Shown here: positions 1 to 12,549 of the stretch, piece after piece | Layout: each line of letters begins with the position of its first letter | Numbering within the stretch: position 1 is the stretch's first letter | Assembly: GCF_950023065.1 (NCBI RefSeq) | Contig: NC_088681.1 | Location: 14,508,001-14,572,000, forward strand | Direction of reading: 5' to 3' | DNA from: Planococcus citri | Taxonomy: Eukaryota; Arthropoda; Insecta; Hemiptera; Pseudococcidae | DNA: 64,000 bases | Program-made: the position numbers and the translations under genes | Notes under the pieces: model-generated | What the model was told of the DNA's origin: nothing | The model's input: the letters and a program-made list of their open reading frames with translations, nothing else | Databases searched by the model: none

Positions 1-1432
1 CCAGTCATTAAAGACCAATTATGTCCCATCTACGGGAAAAATTATTATCAAACAGATCTTTCGCAAATATTGTTCACAGAGGTCCCCTCAACAACATACT
101 AAAAGTCCTGGCCCGTACGGGGTCCGGAACCCCCTCAAAGGGGGGTGGAACCTCCCCCAAAATCAGTTTTTCGCCATTTTCTCCCCCGCATTGTATTTTA
201 GCGAAAAATATGTAATAAATAAAAGAATCTACGTCAAATTTCCGATCTAATGATGTATCAACTTTCCTTGTATGTTCAAGGGGGGCGGAACTGCAACCAT
301 TTAAATGAGGGGGGTTTTCTGAAAAATAGATAAAGGCTATAGGCGCCTAAGAGGGGTGAAATGGTCCCCGAAAACGTTCGAGTTGATATTAGTATGGAAG
401 ATAGGTACCATTGAGAAACTTCCGCGTAGAAAGTTTCAGATCCACACCCCCTCCTCTTTTTGGGGAACCCACCTTTTCTGAAACTTCAATGATATTTTTC
501 TCAGCCCCATTTCAACCGATTTTGAAAATTTTTCAGTATGTTGTGTATATCCGTAGTAGGTATTCCCACAAAAATTTTCAACCCCCTCCCCTCATATTTA
601 CCCCTCAAAATAGCGTTTCTCAACTTATTTTATGCTTTTTAACAATAAAAAAAATTGAGGGGGCCAAGTGCTCTGGAGAGGGCTAGATGAGTCTAGCAAA
701 AAATCTGACGTCATATTCGTGCTCAGCGGTATCGAATCATAAGAAAACGACACCCTATTCATTAATTATTAGTTATTTTCCCCAAAATTCCCATTTCACC
801 CCCAACCCTCTCTAAGACTCATTTTTACATCATTTTGAGGGGTAAATGTGAGGGGAGGGGGTTGAAAATTTTTGTGGGAATACCTACTAAGGATATACAC
901 AACATACTGAAAAATTTTCAAAATCGGTTGAAATGGGGCTGAGAAAAATGTTATTGAAGTTTCAGAAAAGTGGGGTTCCCCAAAAAGAGGAGGGGGTGTG
1001 GATCTGAAACTTTCTACGCGGAAGTTTCTCAATGGTACCTATCTTCCATACTAATATCAACTCGAACGTTTTCGGGGACCATTTCACCCCTCTTAGGCGC
1101 CTATAGCCTTTATCTATTTTTCAGAAAACCCCCCTCATTTAAATGGTTGCAGTTCCGCCCCCCTTGAACATACAAGGAAAGTTGATACATCATTAGATCG
1201 GAAATTTGACGTAGATTCTTTTATTTATTACATGTTTTTCGCTAAAATGCAATGCGGGGGAGAAAATGGCGAAAAACTGATTTTGGGGGAGGTTCCACCC
1301 CCATTTGAGGGGGTTCCGGACCCCGTACGGGCCAGGACTTTTAGTATGTTGTTGAGGGGACATCTGTGAACAATATTTGCGAAAGATCTGTTTGATAATA
1401 ATTTTTCCTGTAAAAATGTCTTTAATGACTGG
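1..1432. mobile_element. Large foldback (hairpin) element
   Basis: Bases 1-611 and 832-1432 are inverted copies with only scattered differences. The element opens with CCAGTCATTAAAGAC and closes with GTCTTTAATGACTGG. The 220-base spacer (612-831) is not palindromic. Open frames in both arms mirror each other and do not look coding. High arm identity suggests a young insertion or gene conversion between arms. The left target duplication cannot be checked because the element starts at the window edge. Confidence 0.85.
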
Positions 1433-1433
1433 A

Positions 1434-3250
1434 CTATGGTTATTTCTGGTAAATTACAAGTAACTTACGGTAAATTACAAGTCACTTACGGTAAATTACA
1501 GGTAACTTACGGTAAATTACAGGTAATTTTTGGTAAGTTACAAGTAATTTCTGGTAAATTACAGGTAATTTTTTTTGGTAAATTGCAAGTAGTTTTTGGT
1601 TAATTGCAGGAAATTTTTGGTAAATTACATGTAATTTTTCTGGTAAATTACAGGTTATTTTCCTGGTAAATTACAGGTAATTTTCCTGGTAAATTACAGG
1701 TAATTTTTCTGGTAAATTACAGGTAATTTTTCTGGTAAATTACAGGTAATTTTTCTGGTAAATTACAGGTAATTTTTCTGGTAAATTACAGGTAATTTTT
1801 CTGGTAAATTACAGGTAATTTTTTTGGTAAATTACAGGTAATTTTTCTGGTAAATTACAGGTAATTTTTCTGGTAAATTACAGGTAATTTTTTTTATTTT
1901 TCTGGTAAATTACAGGTAATTTTTCTGGTAAATTACAGGTTATTTTTCTGGTAAATTACAGGTTTTTTCTGGTAAATTACAGGTTATTTTTGTGGTTAAT
2001 TACAGGTAATTATTCTGGTAATTTACAGGGTAATTTCTGATAAATTACAAGAAATTTGTCTGGTAAATTACAAGAAATTTGTCTGGTAAATTACAAGTAA
2101 TTTCTAATAAATTACAAGTAATTTCTAATAAATTACAAGTAATTTCTAATAAATTACAAGTAATTTCTAATAAATTACAAGTAATTTCTAATAAATTACA
2201 AGTAATTTCTAATAAATTACAAGTAATTTCTAATAAATTACAAGAAATTTGTACGGTAAATTACAGGTAATTTTTCTGGTAAATTGCGAGTAATTTCTGG
2301 TAAATTACAGGGAATTTCTGTTGAATTACAGGAAGTATTTTGATGAATTACAGGGAATTTCTGGTAAATTAAGTACAGAGAATTTTTCGTAATTTACAGG
2401 ATAATTTCTGATAAATAACAGGAAATGTTGCTGGTAAATTACAGAGAATTTCTGGTAAATTACAGGGAATTTCTGGTAAATTACCTATAGGAAACTGCTG
2501 GTAAATTACAGAAAATTTCTGATATTTACAGTTACTACAGGTAATTTTTCTGGTTAGTTACAGGTAGTTTTTCTGGTAAATTACAGGTAATTTTTTAGAT
2601 GAATTTATTATAGGTGTTTTTTCGGGTAATTTACAGGGTAATTTGTCAATTTCTGATAAATTACAGGTAATTTTTCTGGTAAATTACGGGTAATTTCTAC
2701 AGAATTACAAGCGATTTTGGGAAAATCACAGGTAATCTCAGGTAAATTACAGATAATTTTGGTAAATTACAGGTAATTTTGGTAAATTACAGGTAATTTT
2801 GGTAAATTACAGGTAATTTTGGTAAATTACAGGTAATTTTGGTAAATTACAGGTAATTTCTGAAAAATTACTGGTAATTGACTAATTTCTGGTATATTAC
2901 TGGTAATTTTTGGTAAATTACAGGTAATTTTTGGTAAATTACAGGTAATTTTTGGTAAATTACAGGTAATTTTTGGTAAATTACAGGTAATTTTTGGCAA
3001 ATCACAAGTAATTTCTGGTAAATTACAGGAAATTTCTGTTTTGGGAATGGTGAATTATTTGTGATTGTGACTTTGAGTAAATTTATGGTAATTTTAGGTA
3101 AATTAATTATGAGTTAGGTATATAACTTTTGAAAAATAGAAATTTTAGGGAAAGTTCTGGTAGTTTTTGGTAAGTTATTGTAAGGAGTTTTTGGAGTGGG
3201 GAGGGGGAGGAATTATTGGTATGATTGATTACAGGTGATTTCTAGTAAAT
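1434..3250 (+). repeat. Minisatellite A, GGTAAATTACAGGTAATTTT type, 20-23 base units
   Basis: Dozens of direct copies of a unit built on GGTAAATTACAGGTAATTTT. Period changes along the array: 23 bases around 1640-2030 (tail TTTCT), 21 bases at about 2090-2240 (TAATTTCTAATAAATTACAA type), 20 bases at 2760-2870 and 21 bases at 2910-3000. Copies decay toward 3250. A 63-residue open frame at 2079-2270 is a by-product of the 21-base block and is not a gene. Confidence 0.95.
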
Positions 3251-5055
3251 AGACGTATCTTATGTGAACATCCAAGATAATTTTACGCAGCTGTCTCATT
3301 TTCAAATGTCTTCAAAATATCACAATAATAATAATGCATGTTAATAGGTATACGTTTACCTATTTGAATAAAATAAACAAATGTTTAAATTTACTACACA
3401 CGAACTCTAATCCCATACACAAAATGAGAAATGAGAAATGCCACACGAGCGAGAACTAATAGGTTATGCAGCAACTGAGTAGCATTTATCGTTTAATGAA
3501 TCACCTAACCACTTCCTTAAAGGAAAACGAAGCTATATACGAATCTCTTTGTAGTGTACCTATTTGTAGTGCCATAACCATATCGTATCTATCTGTATCC
3601 ACTCACCCAGATAAATACACAAAATGCTCTAATAACAATACGTGGATCAAAGTAGGGGTATATAAAAGGGCTTTACATACATTTAGAACTTCTTACAAAT
3701 ACAACATATAAGTATCTATGTTATTATGCATATTATACTCGTAACATAAAGTCGGCGTTAATTATCGATTTTTATAATTGCGAGTACAAAGCCTCATTAT
3801 AATACACTAGGTACCTCATATAGTATAATGATGCTTTCGCCTGCTGATATTTGTACAAGGACATCGCGAGCTCTTGTAACCAAAGTGTCATTCTTTTCGA
3901 GAGAATAAATTTCACCTAGCATAGCCTCGAAAAAAAATATCCTACCTATCTTGTATGTGCAAAGGGCAGGCAACAAATAAACATTATCGTTTACCTTTAT
4001 GGGTCGACTTCAGACTATATTTTACTTCGCTTCTACTATTTAAACGAACGGAAGATTTACACGCAACTATGGGAATTTTTTCGCCACTTTGCGTGACTTA
4101 CCATCGTTATTTTTTGACTGCTTTTTTTCGGCTACTTTAATACTTTTATTCGTGTATTGATTGTAGACGTTTAGATGTACTACACACAGCGCCATAAACA
4201 GACACGATATTTATTAGCATGAGAATTTCAAAAGTTATAGGAATTTTGTTTATTTCAATTTTTCTTTTGTTGTTTATTCGAACAGAAATGTGAAATGTTA
4301 CCAAGAAATAAAAAGAGATAGATATACCTATATAGAAAGGTCGTTTGGTAGATGACATTCGAGGATTCTCGAATCAAGGTGATTTTTGTAAACATTTTTG
4401 ACATTTATTTAACCTATAGTAGAATTCATTTTGGGAATAAAAAGCTGATACGAAAGAACCTGCGTTGTGGTAAAGTAAATTAGGTACTTACACAGATAAG
4501 TTTTTCTTTTTTTTTTTTCGTTGTGGGTATGGTTTTCAGACATCGTCGTCGTCTTTCGCCCAACTCGAATATTGCAAATAGACAAAATTTGTGTACAACT
4601 TTTTTATAGCTTACGAAAATGAAAAACTTGATTATGTTTAAAGGTTTCTGCGCTATTTTTACCTGTATGCGATATTCGGACAGTTGTAGAGAATTTTAAA
4701 GCTCACGAGGGAATTTTTTCTAGTGGAACTCGTCAAATTAAACGAATCTTGTAGGAAGAAAAAAAAGGTATACTTCGAGATAAATTTTTCAAGCGATGAA
4801 TACGTTTTACAAAATTTTTGACCTGTTTTTAGAATTCAAGATCGAGTTGGTAGCTTAAGAAATTACATCGAATTTTTAAATTGGAAATTGCTCTTGAACG
4901 AATAGAAATGGTTTTTGTAAATGAAATGATTTTTTTTTTGCAGTCCTAGCTCAATACAAAATTGCTGGAAAAATTTTCAAATTAAAAATAACCTCAGTTA
5001 ATCGAAGGAAGATTATGTGTACATTCTGATTTTACTGAGAGGGAGTGTCAAAATA
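3251..5055. other. Unique AT-rich DNA, nothing recognised
   Basis: No repeat structure, tRNA or convincing exon was seen. Open frames of 60-80 codons here have no family resemblance and no splice context. Probably intergenic or intronic. Confidence 0.6.
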
Positions 5056-5061
5056 CATTGT

Positions 5062-5266
5062 GAGCAGTTGAACTGGATTCAGGAAGTAGTTATTCGCACT
5101 TTAAAACACATTATAACTTACATATAACAAAAAAACAAACCAACTGGTCAAAATAACATCACTTTTCACTGCATAAAAGGGTGTTGAATTTATGGCTTGT
5201 GTTTTAGGGCAGTTTTATTGGTAACAGATTCGCAATAAATATAATAAATGATACGTTCAACTGCTC
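5062..5266. repeat. Small inverted repeat
   Basis: GAGCAGTTGAAC at 5062-5073 is repeated inverted at 5255-5266. The interior is AT-rich. It may be a short MITE remnant, but the arms are only about 12 bases. Confidence 0.3.
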
Positions 5267-5270
5267 CCTA

Positions 5271-5880
5271 TCAATACACAACCCTCACCAAATCAAGAGT
5301 TGATTTCATTTGGACAAAATTGACTAGGTACATGTAAATTGAGGTATGATTTTAAATTATTATTGGCAGTCAACTTCAAGAGGTGAGGGCCGAGGGGGAC
5401 ACTCGAACAATTATATTTCGGAGGCATAAATTAAATTAATCATAAACTTACTAATAATTATTATTATCAGCTTATCTGTTTCTTGTGACCAAAATTTGTA
5501 CTCACCTGAAACAAAAAAACAAAAAAGGAAGTTGATCAGTGAATTGATAGGTAATTATCTTAATGCAAAATAAAGACTGGTAGGGTGATTGTGTCCTTGG
5601 CAACCGCCTAGGGGGTATGGGTCGTGGTGGACAACCCGTCTTTCCCCCTCCCCCTCCCCCTCTTCCCGCATCTTAGATCTAGGATTAGGGATAAATTGAG
5701 ATAATACACTTTGTTTAGATTTAGTCTTAGATTTAAGATGTAAATAAATTTGTTTATTTGAAAAAACCCCCGGCACCTTGTGTGTCCGGGGAACCAAAAA
5801 TAAAAAAAAATAAAATAAAAAAAAAGAATCTACCTATAAAATACACTATACGTATAATGTTACGAACATCAACTAAAAAA
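5271..5880. other. Non-coding DNA with a polypyrimidine tract
   Basis: Mostly AT-rich. A run of CCCCCT units lies near 5640-5667 and an A-rich stretch near 5795-5825. No gene seen. Confidence 0.5.
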
Positions 5881-5884
5881 ATCA

Positions 5885-6300
5885 TCTTTCCTAATCATAA
5901 GCAGTGGTTTGTGGAGTTTGCGGGCAGTTTTCAGTCTGCGCATTCAAATAAGTATTTTTGGGGCCTAAAATTTTCAAAAAAATTTCCAAAAATGGTCGGA
6001 AAATGTGATTGTGCAGCTACAACATTGGAAATCGTCTTTTTTTGTCACACGACGAGTTTTCTGAAATATGAGCGCGATTTCAAGTTTGCACATTCGAAAC
6101 GGTATTTTTTCTGGGACCCAAAATTTTCAAAAAATTTCCCAAAAATGGTCGACAGATGGGATTGTGCAGCTACAATTTTGAGAATCGTCCATTCTGATTA
6201 AAGTCGAGTTTCAAACAATTCCAAAAATGGTAGCTGCCCAATCGCATTTTCCCACCATATTTGGGAGATTTTTCAAAATTTTTGGAACTCGAAAAATACT
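5885..6300. repeat. About 150-base tandem repeat with an inverted third copy
   Basis: Two direct copies begin near 5929 and 6080. Both contain a CATTC..GTATTTTT block, AAAATTTTCAAAAAA and GTGCAGCTACAA. A third, inverted copy follows at about 6200-6290 (GTAGCTGCCCAATCGC, then TTTTTCAAAATTTTTGG). The 147-codon open frame at 5758-6201 is created by these copies and by an A-rich stretch, so I do not call it a gene. Confidence 0.7.
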
Positions 6301-6359
6301 TCATGGGTTTTAACGAGGATCACTATTTTACTTTTCAGGCACATTCTTCCTTTTTTTTG

Positions 6360-7186
6360 GGGGGCAGAATTGTCCAAAAATTCAAAATTTTGAGAGTTTA
6401 GGAACCAGCTATGGAGCCTGTGGTTTTGTTACCTTCGAGGTCCTCTTACTTGAAAAAAAAAAATGAATAAAATACTGCACACTCGTGAGGTTTCCTTGTG
6501 AGCTGACGAGGGAACCTTTTGAACTGGCACTCTTCAATTTGAATTAAACTAGGTATATAGCTTGATCGAAAGAGCACATCCTAACCCCCCCCCCCCCTAC
6601 CTAAACAAAATTTCAGGCGCCCATTGAAATTTATTTCTCAATTTTCAACAAAAATGTTTTAAAATTTAAAAAATCAAAAAAATTGTTTTTGGTCGTTTTT
6701 TCTGATATTTTTTCATGAAATTTAAATTTTATCGAGTAAAGTGAACCATTTTGAAAAATTCCTTTAGTTCAATATTCTCCCCCACAATGATTCACTTTGC
6801 TCGATAAAATTTAAATTTCATACAAAAATTCAAAAAATCGACCAAAAACAATTAAAAAAAATTTTTTTAATTAAAAAAAAAAAATTTTTTTAATTAAAAA
6901 AAAAAAATTGTTGAAAATTGAGAAATGAATTTCAATAGGTGCCTAAAAATTTGTTTTGGGGAGGGGGGGTTGGGACGTGCTGTTTCGATCAAGCTATAGT
7001 TTCATTTAAATTGAAGAGTGCCAGTTCAAAAGGTTCTCTCGTCAGCTCACAAGGGAACCTCACGAGTGTGCAGTATTATTATTTTTTTTCTTCAAATAAG
7101 CGGACTTCGTGGGTAACAAAACCACAAGCTCCACAGTTGGGCCCTAAATTCTCAAAATTTCGAATTTTTGGACAATTCTTCCCCAA
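6360..7186. mobile_element. Foldback element with AT-rich centre
   Basis: The left arm from 6360 (CAGAATTGTCCAAAAATTC) is inverted at the right end (TTTTTGGACAATTCTTCC, ending near 7186). Further matching pairs are the CACTCGTGAGGTT blocks, the AACTGGCACTCTTCAA block, and a C13 run at 6585-6597 facing a G-rich run near 6959-6975. The centre (6855-6910) is alternating A and T runs. Arms are diverged by point changes and small indels, so it is older than the 1-1432 hairpin. Confidence 0.8.
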
Positions 7187-7189
7187 AAC

Positions 7190-7765
7190 TACAACAGTAG
7201 TTGGCGCAAAATTCCAGGGGTGCTTTTAAAAAGTAAATTTTTGACCAATTGAGGATCTTTTCTGCCAATTTCAACAGCTTTCAGTATGATTTTTGATCAA
7301 CAGGTGGTAATTTTTAATAACTTTGAGTTCACTTTCACAACTTTTAATGAAGTTTTTGTATTTTTGACAAATTCTCATTTGATTTTGAGAATACCTATTC
7401 AATAAACTTTCGGTGATTTTCAATAGTCTAAGCGATTTGTGCAGCATTTTATCACAATTTTGAAGCTGCTTGTTTTCCAATACTTTGTAAATTGTTGACG
7501 GTTTGTTTCTCTTTTCATATTTTTTGCATTATTTAAACAGGATTGTTTTCAATTTGCCCTACAATTTTTCCAAAACATGCCCGAAAATGAAGCAAGAAAT
7601 GCACCTACTTATTCTGAAGATTATAATTCTCCAACATAAAAATTTAGCAATAGCATGAATTTACGTATAACATTTTCTAATAATACTTAAAATGCTTGGT
7701 AAATCAACAACGTTTCGAAAATTATGAGATCTGAAAAGGAATTGAAAAAGGGCCCCAAGATACAC
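7190..7765. other. AT-rich non-coding DNA
   Basis: At 7205-7250 a segment (AAATTCCAGGGGTGC, then TTTTTGACCAATT) is shared with 10164-10215, so the foldback family leaves flanking fragments elsewhere. Nothing else is recognised. Confidence 0.5.
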
Positions 7766-7769
7766 CACT

Positions 7770-8110
7770 ATTGGAAGCTTTAGGTGCTGAAATTCGTTTT
7801 TAAATTTTTGGCGAATTTTTTAAAATTCAAAGATTCATTTCGCATGAAAAAAAGACAAAACAAAATTTGATCAAATCGAAAAATAATTGAAAGATGACCC
7901 CCATGACTCACCAACAACAAACATTTTAAAAGCTGAAATTCATTTTTCGGTTTTTGGCGAACGTTTGAAAATTCAGATTTGGTCCATTTCTCCGAAGAAA
8001 AAAAAGAAACAAAATTCAATCAAATTGGCATGAAGGCTGAAAGATTCGAGTTCCATTTTTGATTTATTGAGTCGATTGGTGGCGATTTCTTTATGTTCTG
8101 GAGTCTCCGG
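7770..8110. repeat. Dispersed repeat family, two tandem copies here
   Basis: Two diverged copies about 147 bases apart share GCTGAAATTC, TTTTTGGCGAA and an A-rich segment followed by AATTTGATCAAAT or a close variant. A third copy lies at 55895-56030 (GTGCTGAAATCC, TTTTTGGTGAATTTTT). Minus-strand open frames across these copies are chance products. Confidence 0.6.
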
Positions 8111-10140
8111 TAGATTTTCAAACTCTCCAGTTTTTGAAAAAAAAAAAAGCTGCAGTGTAGGTAATTCCAGCGAAAGTGAAAAAAAACAAATTTTCAAAAG
8201 TAAATAACGAGTGATTTTTTGGGCAGATATCGTCACATTCGCAATTTTTCGATTAGACTCGTTTTGTTTCTCAAATCAAACGTTGCTTGGGTTTTGTAAA
8301 TTAAAATTAGTTTCGGTGAATTCTTTCCCAAAAAAACCTCGACGAATTTCACATTAATTCAAACAGAGTTTTACTTCCTTTATTCGTTTTACTTCGTCTG
8401 TTCCTACTTCAGCTAGTAAATTAGATTCTTCAAACGATTATCAATACAAAAGCGCAATTTTACCACCGAAAAATCTTTTCTTTTTCGTTCGCTTTTGCGA
8501 AATATTCTCAACTCTGGATTCGTTCATTACAAAAGACCATAGCATCGTTTGAATTAGCTCATCGAAACCTCGTATCGATAGTTGAATAGCTTAATGACGA
8601 TAAAAGCTGGCGTGATTATATCAAAAGGAAGCGTATGAATTGAAAATTGACGCATATAATGTTCCGCTGTGAGAAATTTTGTCAAAATTTCGCGGTTATT
8701 AGTTGGTTTACGTCATCGTCACGGAGCACTAATTGTGATTCGATCGGATCGCGAATACTCGTATTTAGTCGAGATGGTTTGAATTTGACGTCAACGTACG
8801 AAGCGGATTGTATTCGACGCTTTTCGCAGCTAATTACTAATTCTCATCAAGTACCTACCTACGTAACGATGAAGCTGATTATATAGTGAAGACGAGGTGG
8901 CAGAAAGAGTGGGATATTAGATATACACGGTGAAATATATAACGATGGTGGAAAATTTAATAAACACGCGACAGTGTAAAAACGAGTAAATTTTTATTAA
9001 CCGGCTTGAAATTAGCGTTAAGTGGTATTCTCGTAGTATGGCTTAATGAAGAAATGCTCGGTAAATGTTAATAAACCATCGTGAAGTATGCTATGGTAAG
9101 GTATATGCACGTTTACAACCACGATAAGTGTATAAAGCCGGATTACAGGAGAATGACCCAGTTTTGAAGCGATAACTCGGATGAGGCACCGGTTCACGAG
9201 GGTCGAGGGGGTACGAATGCTGTAGTTTTGATTGAATTGCCATCCAGGTGATGAGGTGAACTATACTACGAGTGACGTCACAGAAATAAATTTCTTTGCG
9301 TCATTACCTCTCATCGCCTAAAACCTGCAGCTGAGCATTCGGTATTGTGTAATATTTTGTATTTACAAATCGCCCGCGCCGCGCCACCGGGTACGAGTAA
9401 AAGCTGCTAAAGTTTAGCTATTCGTCAAACGATGAGAAGAGTTTCTCTATCGTTTTATAAACATAACACGTTCGTTCGTTTTGCTTTTTCAACCCGAGAC
9501 GTAAATAATTCACCCCTTATGTGTAAGGTATAAGATTTTCGTATACAGACCGTTAATACGATTCGACGAGCGAAAGCCACCCACGCTCGACGCTGTGTGA
9601 ACCTACGTTATGTATACGAAAGGACCGACTGGTTGAGAATTTCGATAGCATTTTATTACCCGGTCGTACTCTTCGTATAATCTTTTATTTCCCACGTGGT
9701 TGATCGCCCAACAAGCACTGGCAAGTGTTGCAAATAAATAGGTATAATAAGTGATCGTGTAGGTACCTGCTGCCAATTGTTGTTGTGCTCGCGCTGTACC
9801 CCGCTATTCCTCACCGTGCCTTGTATAGCTTTGTCTCGATGTGGTGTTAATAAAATTGCATAATCTGTTCGCCGTAAATACGTCGAATCGTAGTTTGTTG
9901 GTTACAATTGAACGGTGTGTTGCAATTTCAAAGGAATTCAGACGTTTTGGAAGTTCTATCATCGTTGTTTTTATGATTTCTGAAATTTTTCGATTTTTTC
10001 CTTCAAGATTTGGTGAAATTGAAGTCCTTTTTGAGATGTTAATTTTTGAGGAATTTTAGAATACGAACAAATCACTCCGAAAGGACCAAAAATGGCATTC
10101 ATCACCTGAAATTTGGGTCAGTGCTTCTTGGACTCTCTCT
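8111..10140. other. Unique DNA, relatively CpG-rich
   Basis: This stretch has more CG dinucleotides than its surroundings, notably at 8650-8830 and 9340-9680 (for example CGCCCGCGCCGCGCC near 9370). That would fit a regulatory region or 5' end of a gene, but no exon is convincing. At 9846-9882 a block (GTTAATAAAATTGCATAA, then GCCGTAAATAC) is shared with about 52074-52111. Confidence 0.4.
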
Positions 10141-10215
10141 CTGAATAGGCCGCTTCAGAAGATTAGTGTGAAATTCCAGGAGTGCCAGTTCAAAAGCGAA
10201 TTTTTGACCAATTTG
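10141..10215. repeat. Fragment of the 6360-7186 repeat neighbourhood
   Basis: AAATTCCAGGAGTGCCAGTT followed by TTTTTGACCAATTTG matches 7205-7250, and the GTGCCAGTTCAAAAG part matches the foldback arm at about 7016-7032. Confidence 0.5.
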
Positions 10216-10339
10216 TGAATTCCACAAAAAGTGTAAAAAAATAAATCGTATAGTGTATCTATATCGAATAATACAAATGTTTCATTGAATTTCAAGCCAT
10301 TTTCCGCCGTTTTAATTATACTTCTGGGAAATTTTTCAT

Positions 10340-10760
10340 TAAATTAGGGGATGATGCCAATATTATAGAAAATATCAACAGACTCATCTTCGAAGCCTTA
10401 TGGCACAGTACACTGAAGAAGAAATCAAATATTAGAAAAAATCCTCAAATTCTATCAGAGATAACACAACTCATCACGCAAAAAAGACAACAAAGACAAC
10501 TTTGGAAACACAGATGTCTTCCTAATGATGAAACAAAATTGAATAGAATAACATGTCAATTGAAACAAGCACTAAAACGCCACAAAAACGATCAACTCAC
10601 CAACAAGTTATCAGAAATGACCTCTCGTAGGCTTGCGCTGACACAGATTATTCTCTTTGAAAAATGAACAAAACACCCACCTAAAAAGACCAAAACAATC
10701 AATGCCACCAATCCTTTAAGACAAGAAAAATTGGGAATGGGCACACAGCCTGTTCAACAA
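10340..10760 (+). pseudogene. Jockey-like non-LTR retrotransposon, segment between endonuclease and reverse transcriptase (decayed)
   Basis: A frame open from 10344 to 10666, lacking an ATG, reads through residues such as ITQLITQKRQQRQLWKHRC and ALKRHKNDQLTNKL. A second frame then gives a KRPKQSMPP-like stretch and WAHSLFNND. This is the Lys/Arg-rich linker that joins endonuclease and reverse transcriptase in ORF2 of insect jockey-type elements. Frame breaks near 10665-10740 show it is dead. The reading resumes near 14383, after about 3.6 kb of inserted sequence, with an IFADHLEKPFKPHP segment that normally follows directly. The upstream endonuclease domain is absent, as expected for a 5'-truncated copy. 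Confidence 0.75.
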
Positions 10761-11420
10761 TGACCATGCTAATTTTGATGTAAATGTCGATCCATCCACA
10801 TCAGTCACTTTTGGATACCACACCACGTGTCGATGTGAATTTTGAACCTATTTTGACCCAATTGTTGATGTAATTGTCTACCAATGTTGATTGACATTCA
10901 TGTTGACAAATGGTCCGACATAGGGTCAAAATTGGTATCAATATGTGGGATTCAAATGTGATGGATGTGGATGGATCGACATTTGCATCAACATGTTTGT
11001 CGATACCCTGCTATGAAAAAAGTTGAAATATTAATTTCAAAAATGGAAATTTTTTTCAAAAATGCTCAAAGGTGGCCATTGCTTGTGCTGAAAGCAGCAT
11101 CCACATGGAGGGCACCTCTGAAGTACAGATGGAAAGTCTGTACAAAATAAGAAGTAGAACATAAACTCTTTATATTGGAAAGGTGCAATACTTTACCTAA
11201 GAGTACTGAACTAATACATTTTCATGTCGACAACATGTCGATGTTAATGTCAATGTGAAATTTGGCATCAACAAATACATCCACAATATCAACGTCATTT
11301 TCAAAATTTGAGAAATCTTAGAAAATTTGGTCGAGGTTGGCGTTGATGTATTTGTGAACCATCAACTAAAAAAACATCTTGCGCAGTAGGCAAGATTAAC
11401 CGACTTTGCTCTGTTATACA
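10761..11420. mobile_element. Foldback element rich in a GATGTAAATGTCGA motif
   Basis: GATGTAAATGTCGATCCATC at about 10776 is inverted at 10968-10989 (GGATCGACATTTGCATC). Variants of the motif (ATGTCGATGTTAATGTC, GTTGATGTATTTGTG) continue to about 11370, and related copies lie at 14130-14375. The motif array brackets the interruption of the jockey-like element, so this was probably the first insertion into it. Later elements then landed inside. Confidence 0.6.
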
Positions 11421-11424
11421 CAAC

Positions 11425-12500
11425 TTACCAACATTTACCTCACTAATTTACCAAACAGTATTCATTAATTTACCAGACATTACCTCAATAATTTACCAAT
11501 TTTTAATTACCCCAGTAATTTACTTCCAAAATTTTCCAAAAAATTATTGGTAAATTACCAAGAATCACCAGAATTTCACTATGAATTACTGGAAATTTAC
11601 CAAGAATTACTGCCAATTTACCCAGAATTACAATTAATTTACTTACCAAAAAAATAGGTAATTCACCAAACAAAACAAATTTACCAAAATTTACCAATTT
11701 ACCAAAATTTACCAATTTACCAAAATTTACTGAAATTTACCAATTTACTGAAATTTACCAATTTACCGAAATTTACCAATTTACCAAAATTTACCTATTT
11801 ACCAAAATTTACCAATTCACCAAAATTTACCAATTACGGATTTACCAAAATTTACCAATTTACCAAAATTTACTGAAATTTACCAACTTACTGAAATTTA
11901 CCAATTTACTGAAATTTACCAATTTACTGAAATTTACCAATTTACCGAAATTTACCAATTTACCGAAATTTACCTATTTACCAAAATTTACCAATTTACC
12001 AAAATTTACCAATTCACCAAAATTTACCAATTTACCAAAATTTACCAATTTACCAAAATTTATCAATTTACCAAAATTTACCCATTTACCAAAATTTACC
12101 AATTTACCAAAATTTACAAATTTACCAAAAATTACCCCAGAAATTTACTAACATTTACCTCAGTAATTTACCAGACATTACCCACTAATTTACCAATTTT
12201 ACAATTTACCAAGAATTACCCCAGCATTTTACCAACATTCACCTCAGTAATTTACCAGACATTTCCTCACTAATTTACCAATTTTTTACCGAATTTTAAT
12301 TACCCCAGTAATTTACTGCCAAAGGTTTTTACCAATTTACCAAACTTTACCAATTTACCTAAAATTACCCAAGCAATTTACCAAAATTTTCGACCAACTT
12401 TAATTACGAGTAATTCACCAAAAATAACTAATCATTTTATTTACTAAAAATTACTATTAATTCACCAAAAAAAAAAATTATCAAAATTTACTGGCTATTT
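11425..12500 (-). repeat. Minisatellite B, 18-base unit CAATTTACCAAAATTTAC
   Basis: A tandem array of an 18-base unit, most regular at 11690-12120, with looser TTTACC-based repeats on either side. Its reverse complement contains GGTAAATT at each half unit, the same core as minisatellite A, so the two arrays are probably related and in opposite orientation. Confidence 0.9.
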
Positions 12501-12549
12501 ACCAAAAACTTGATGTTTTTTGTTTAAACAAAAATTACACTAGAAATTT

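Noticed and set aside
2079..2270. 63-residue repetitive protein
   Set aside because: It is the translation of a 21-base block of minisatellite A, whose period is a multiple of three.
5758..6201. 147-codon open frame on the plus strand
   Set aside because: It is produced by an A-rich stretch and a 150-base tandem repeat. No splice or protein-family support.
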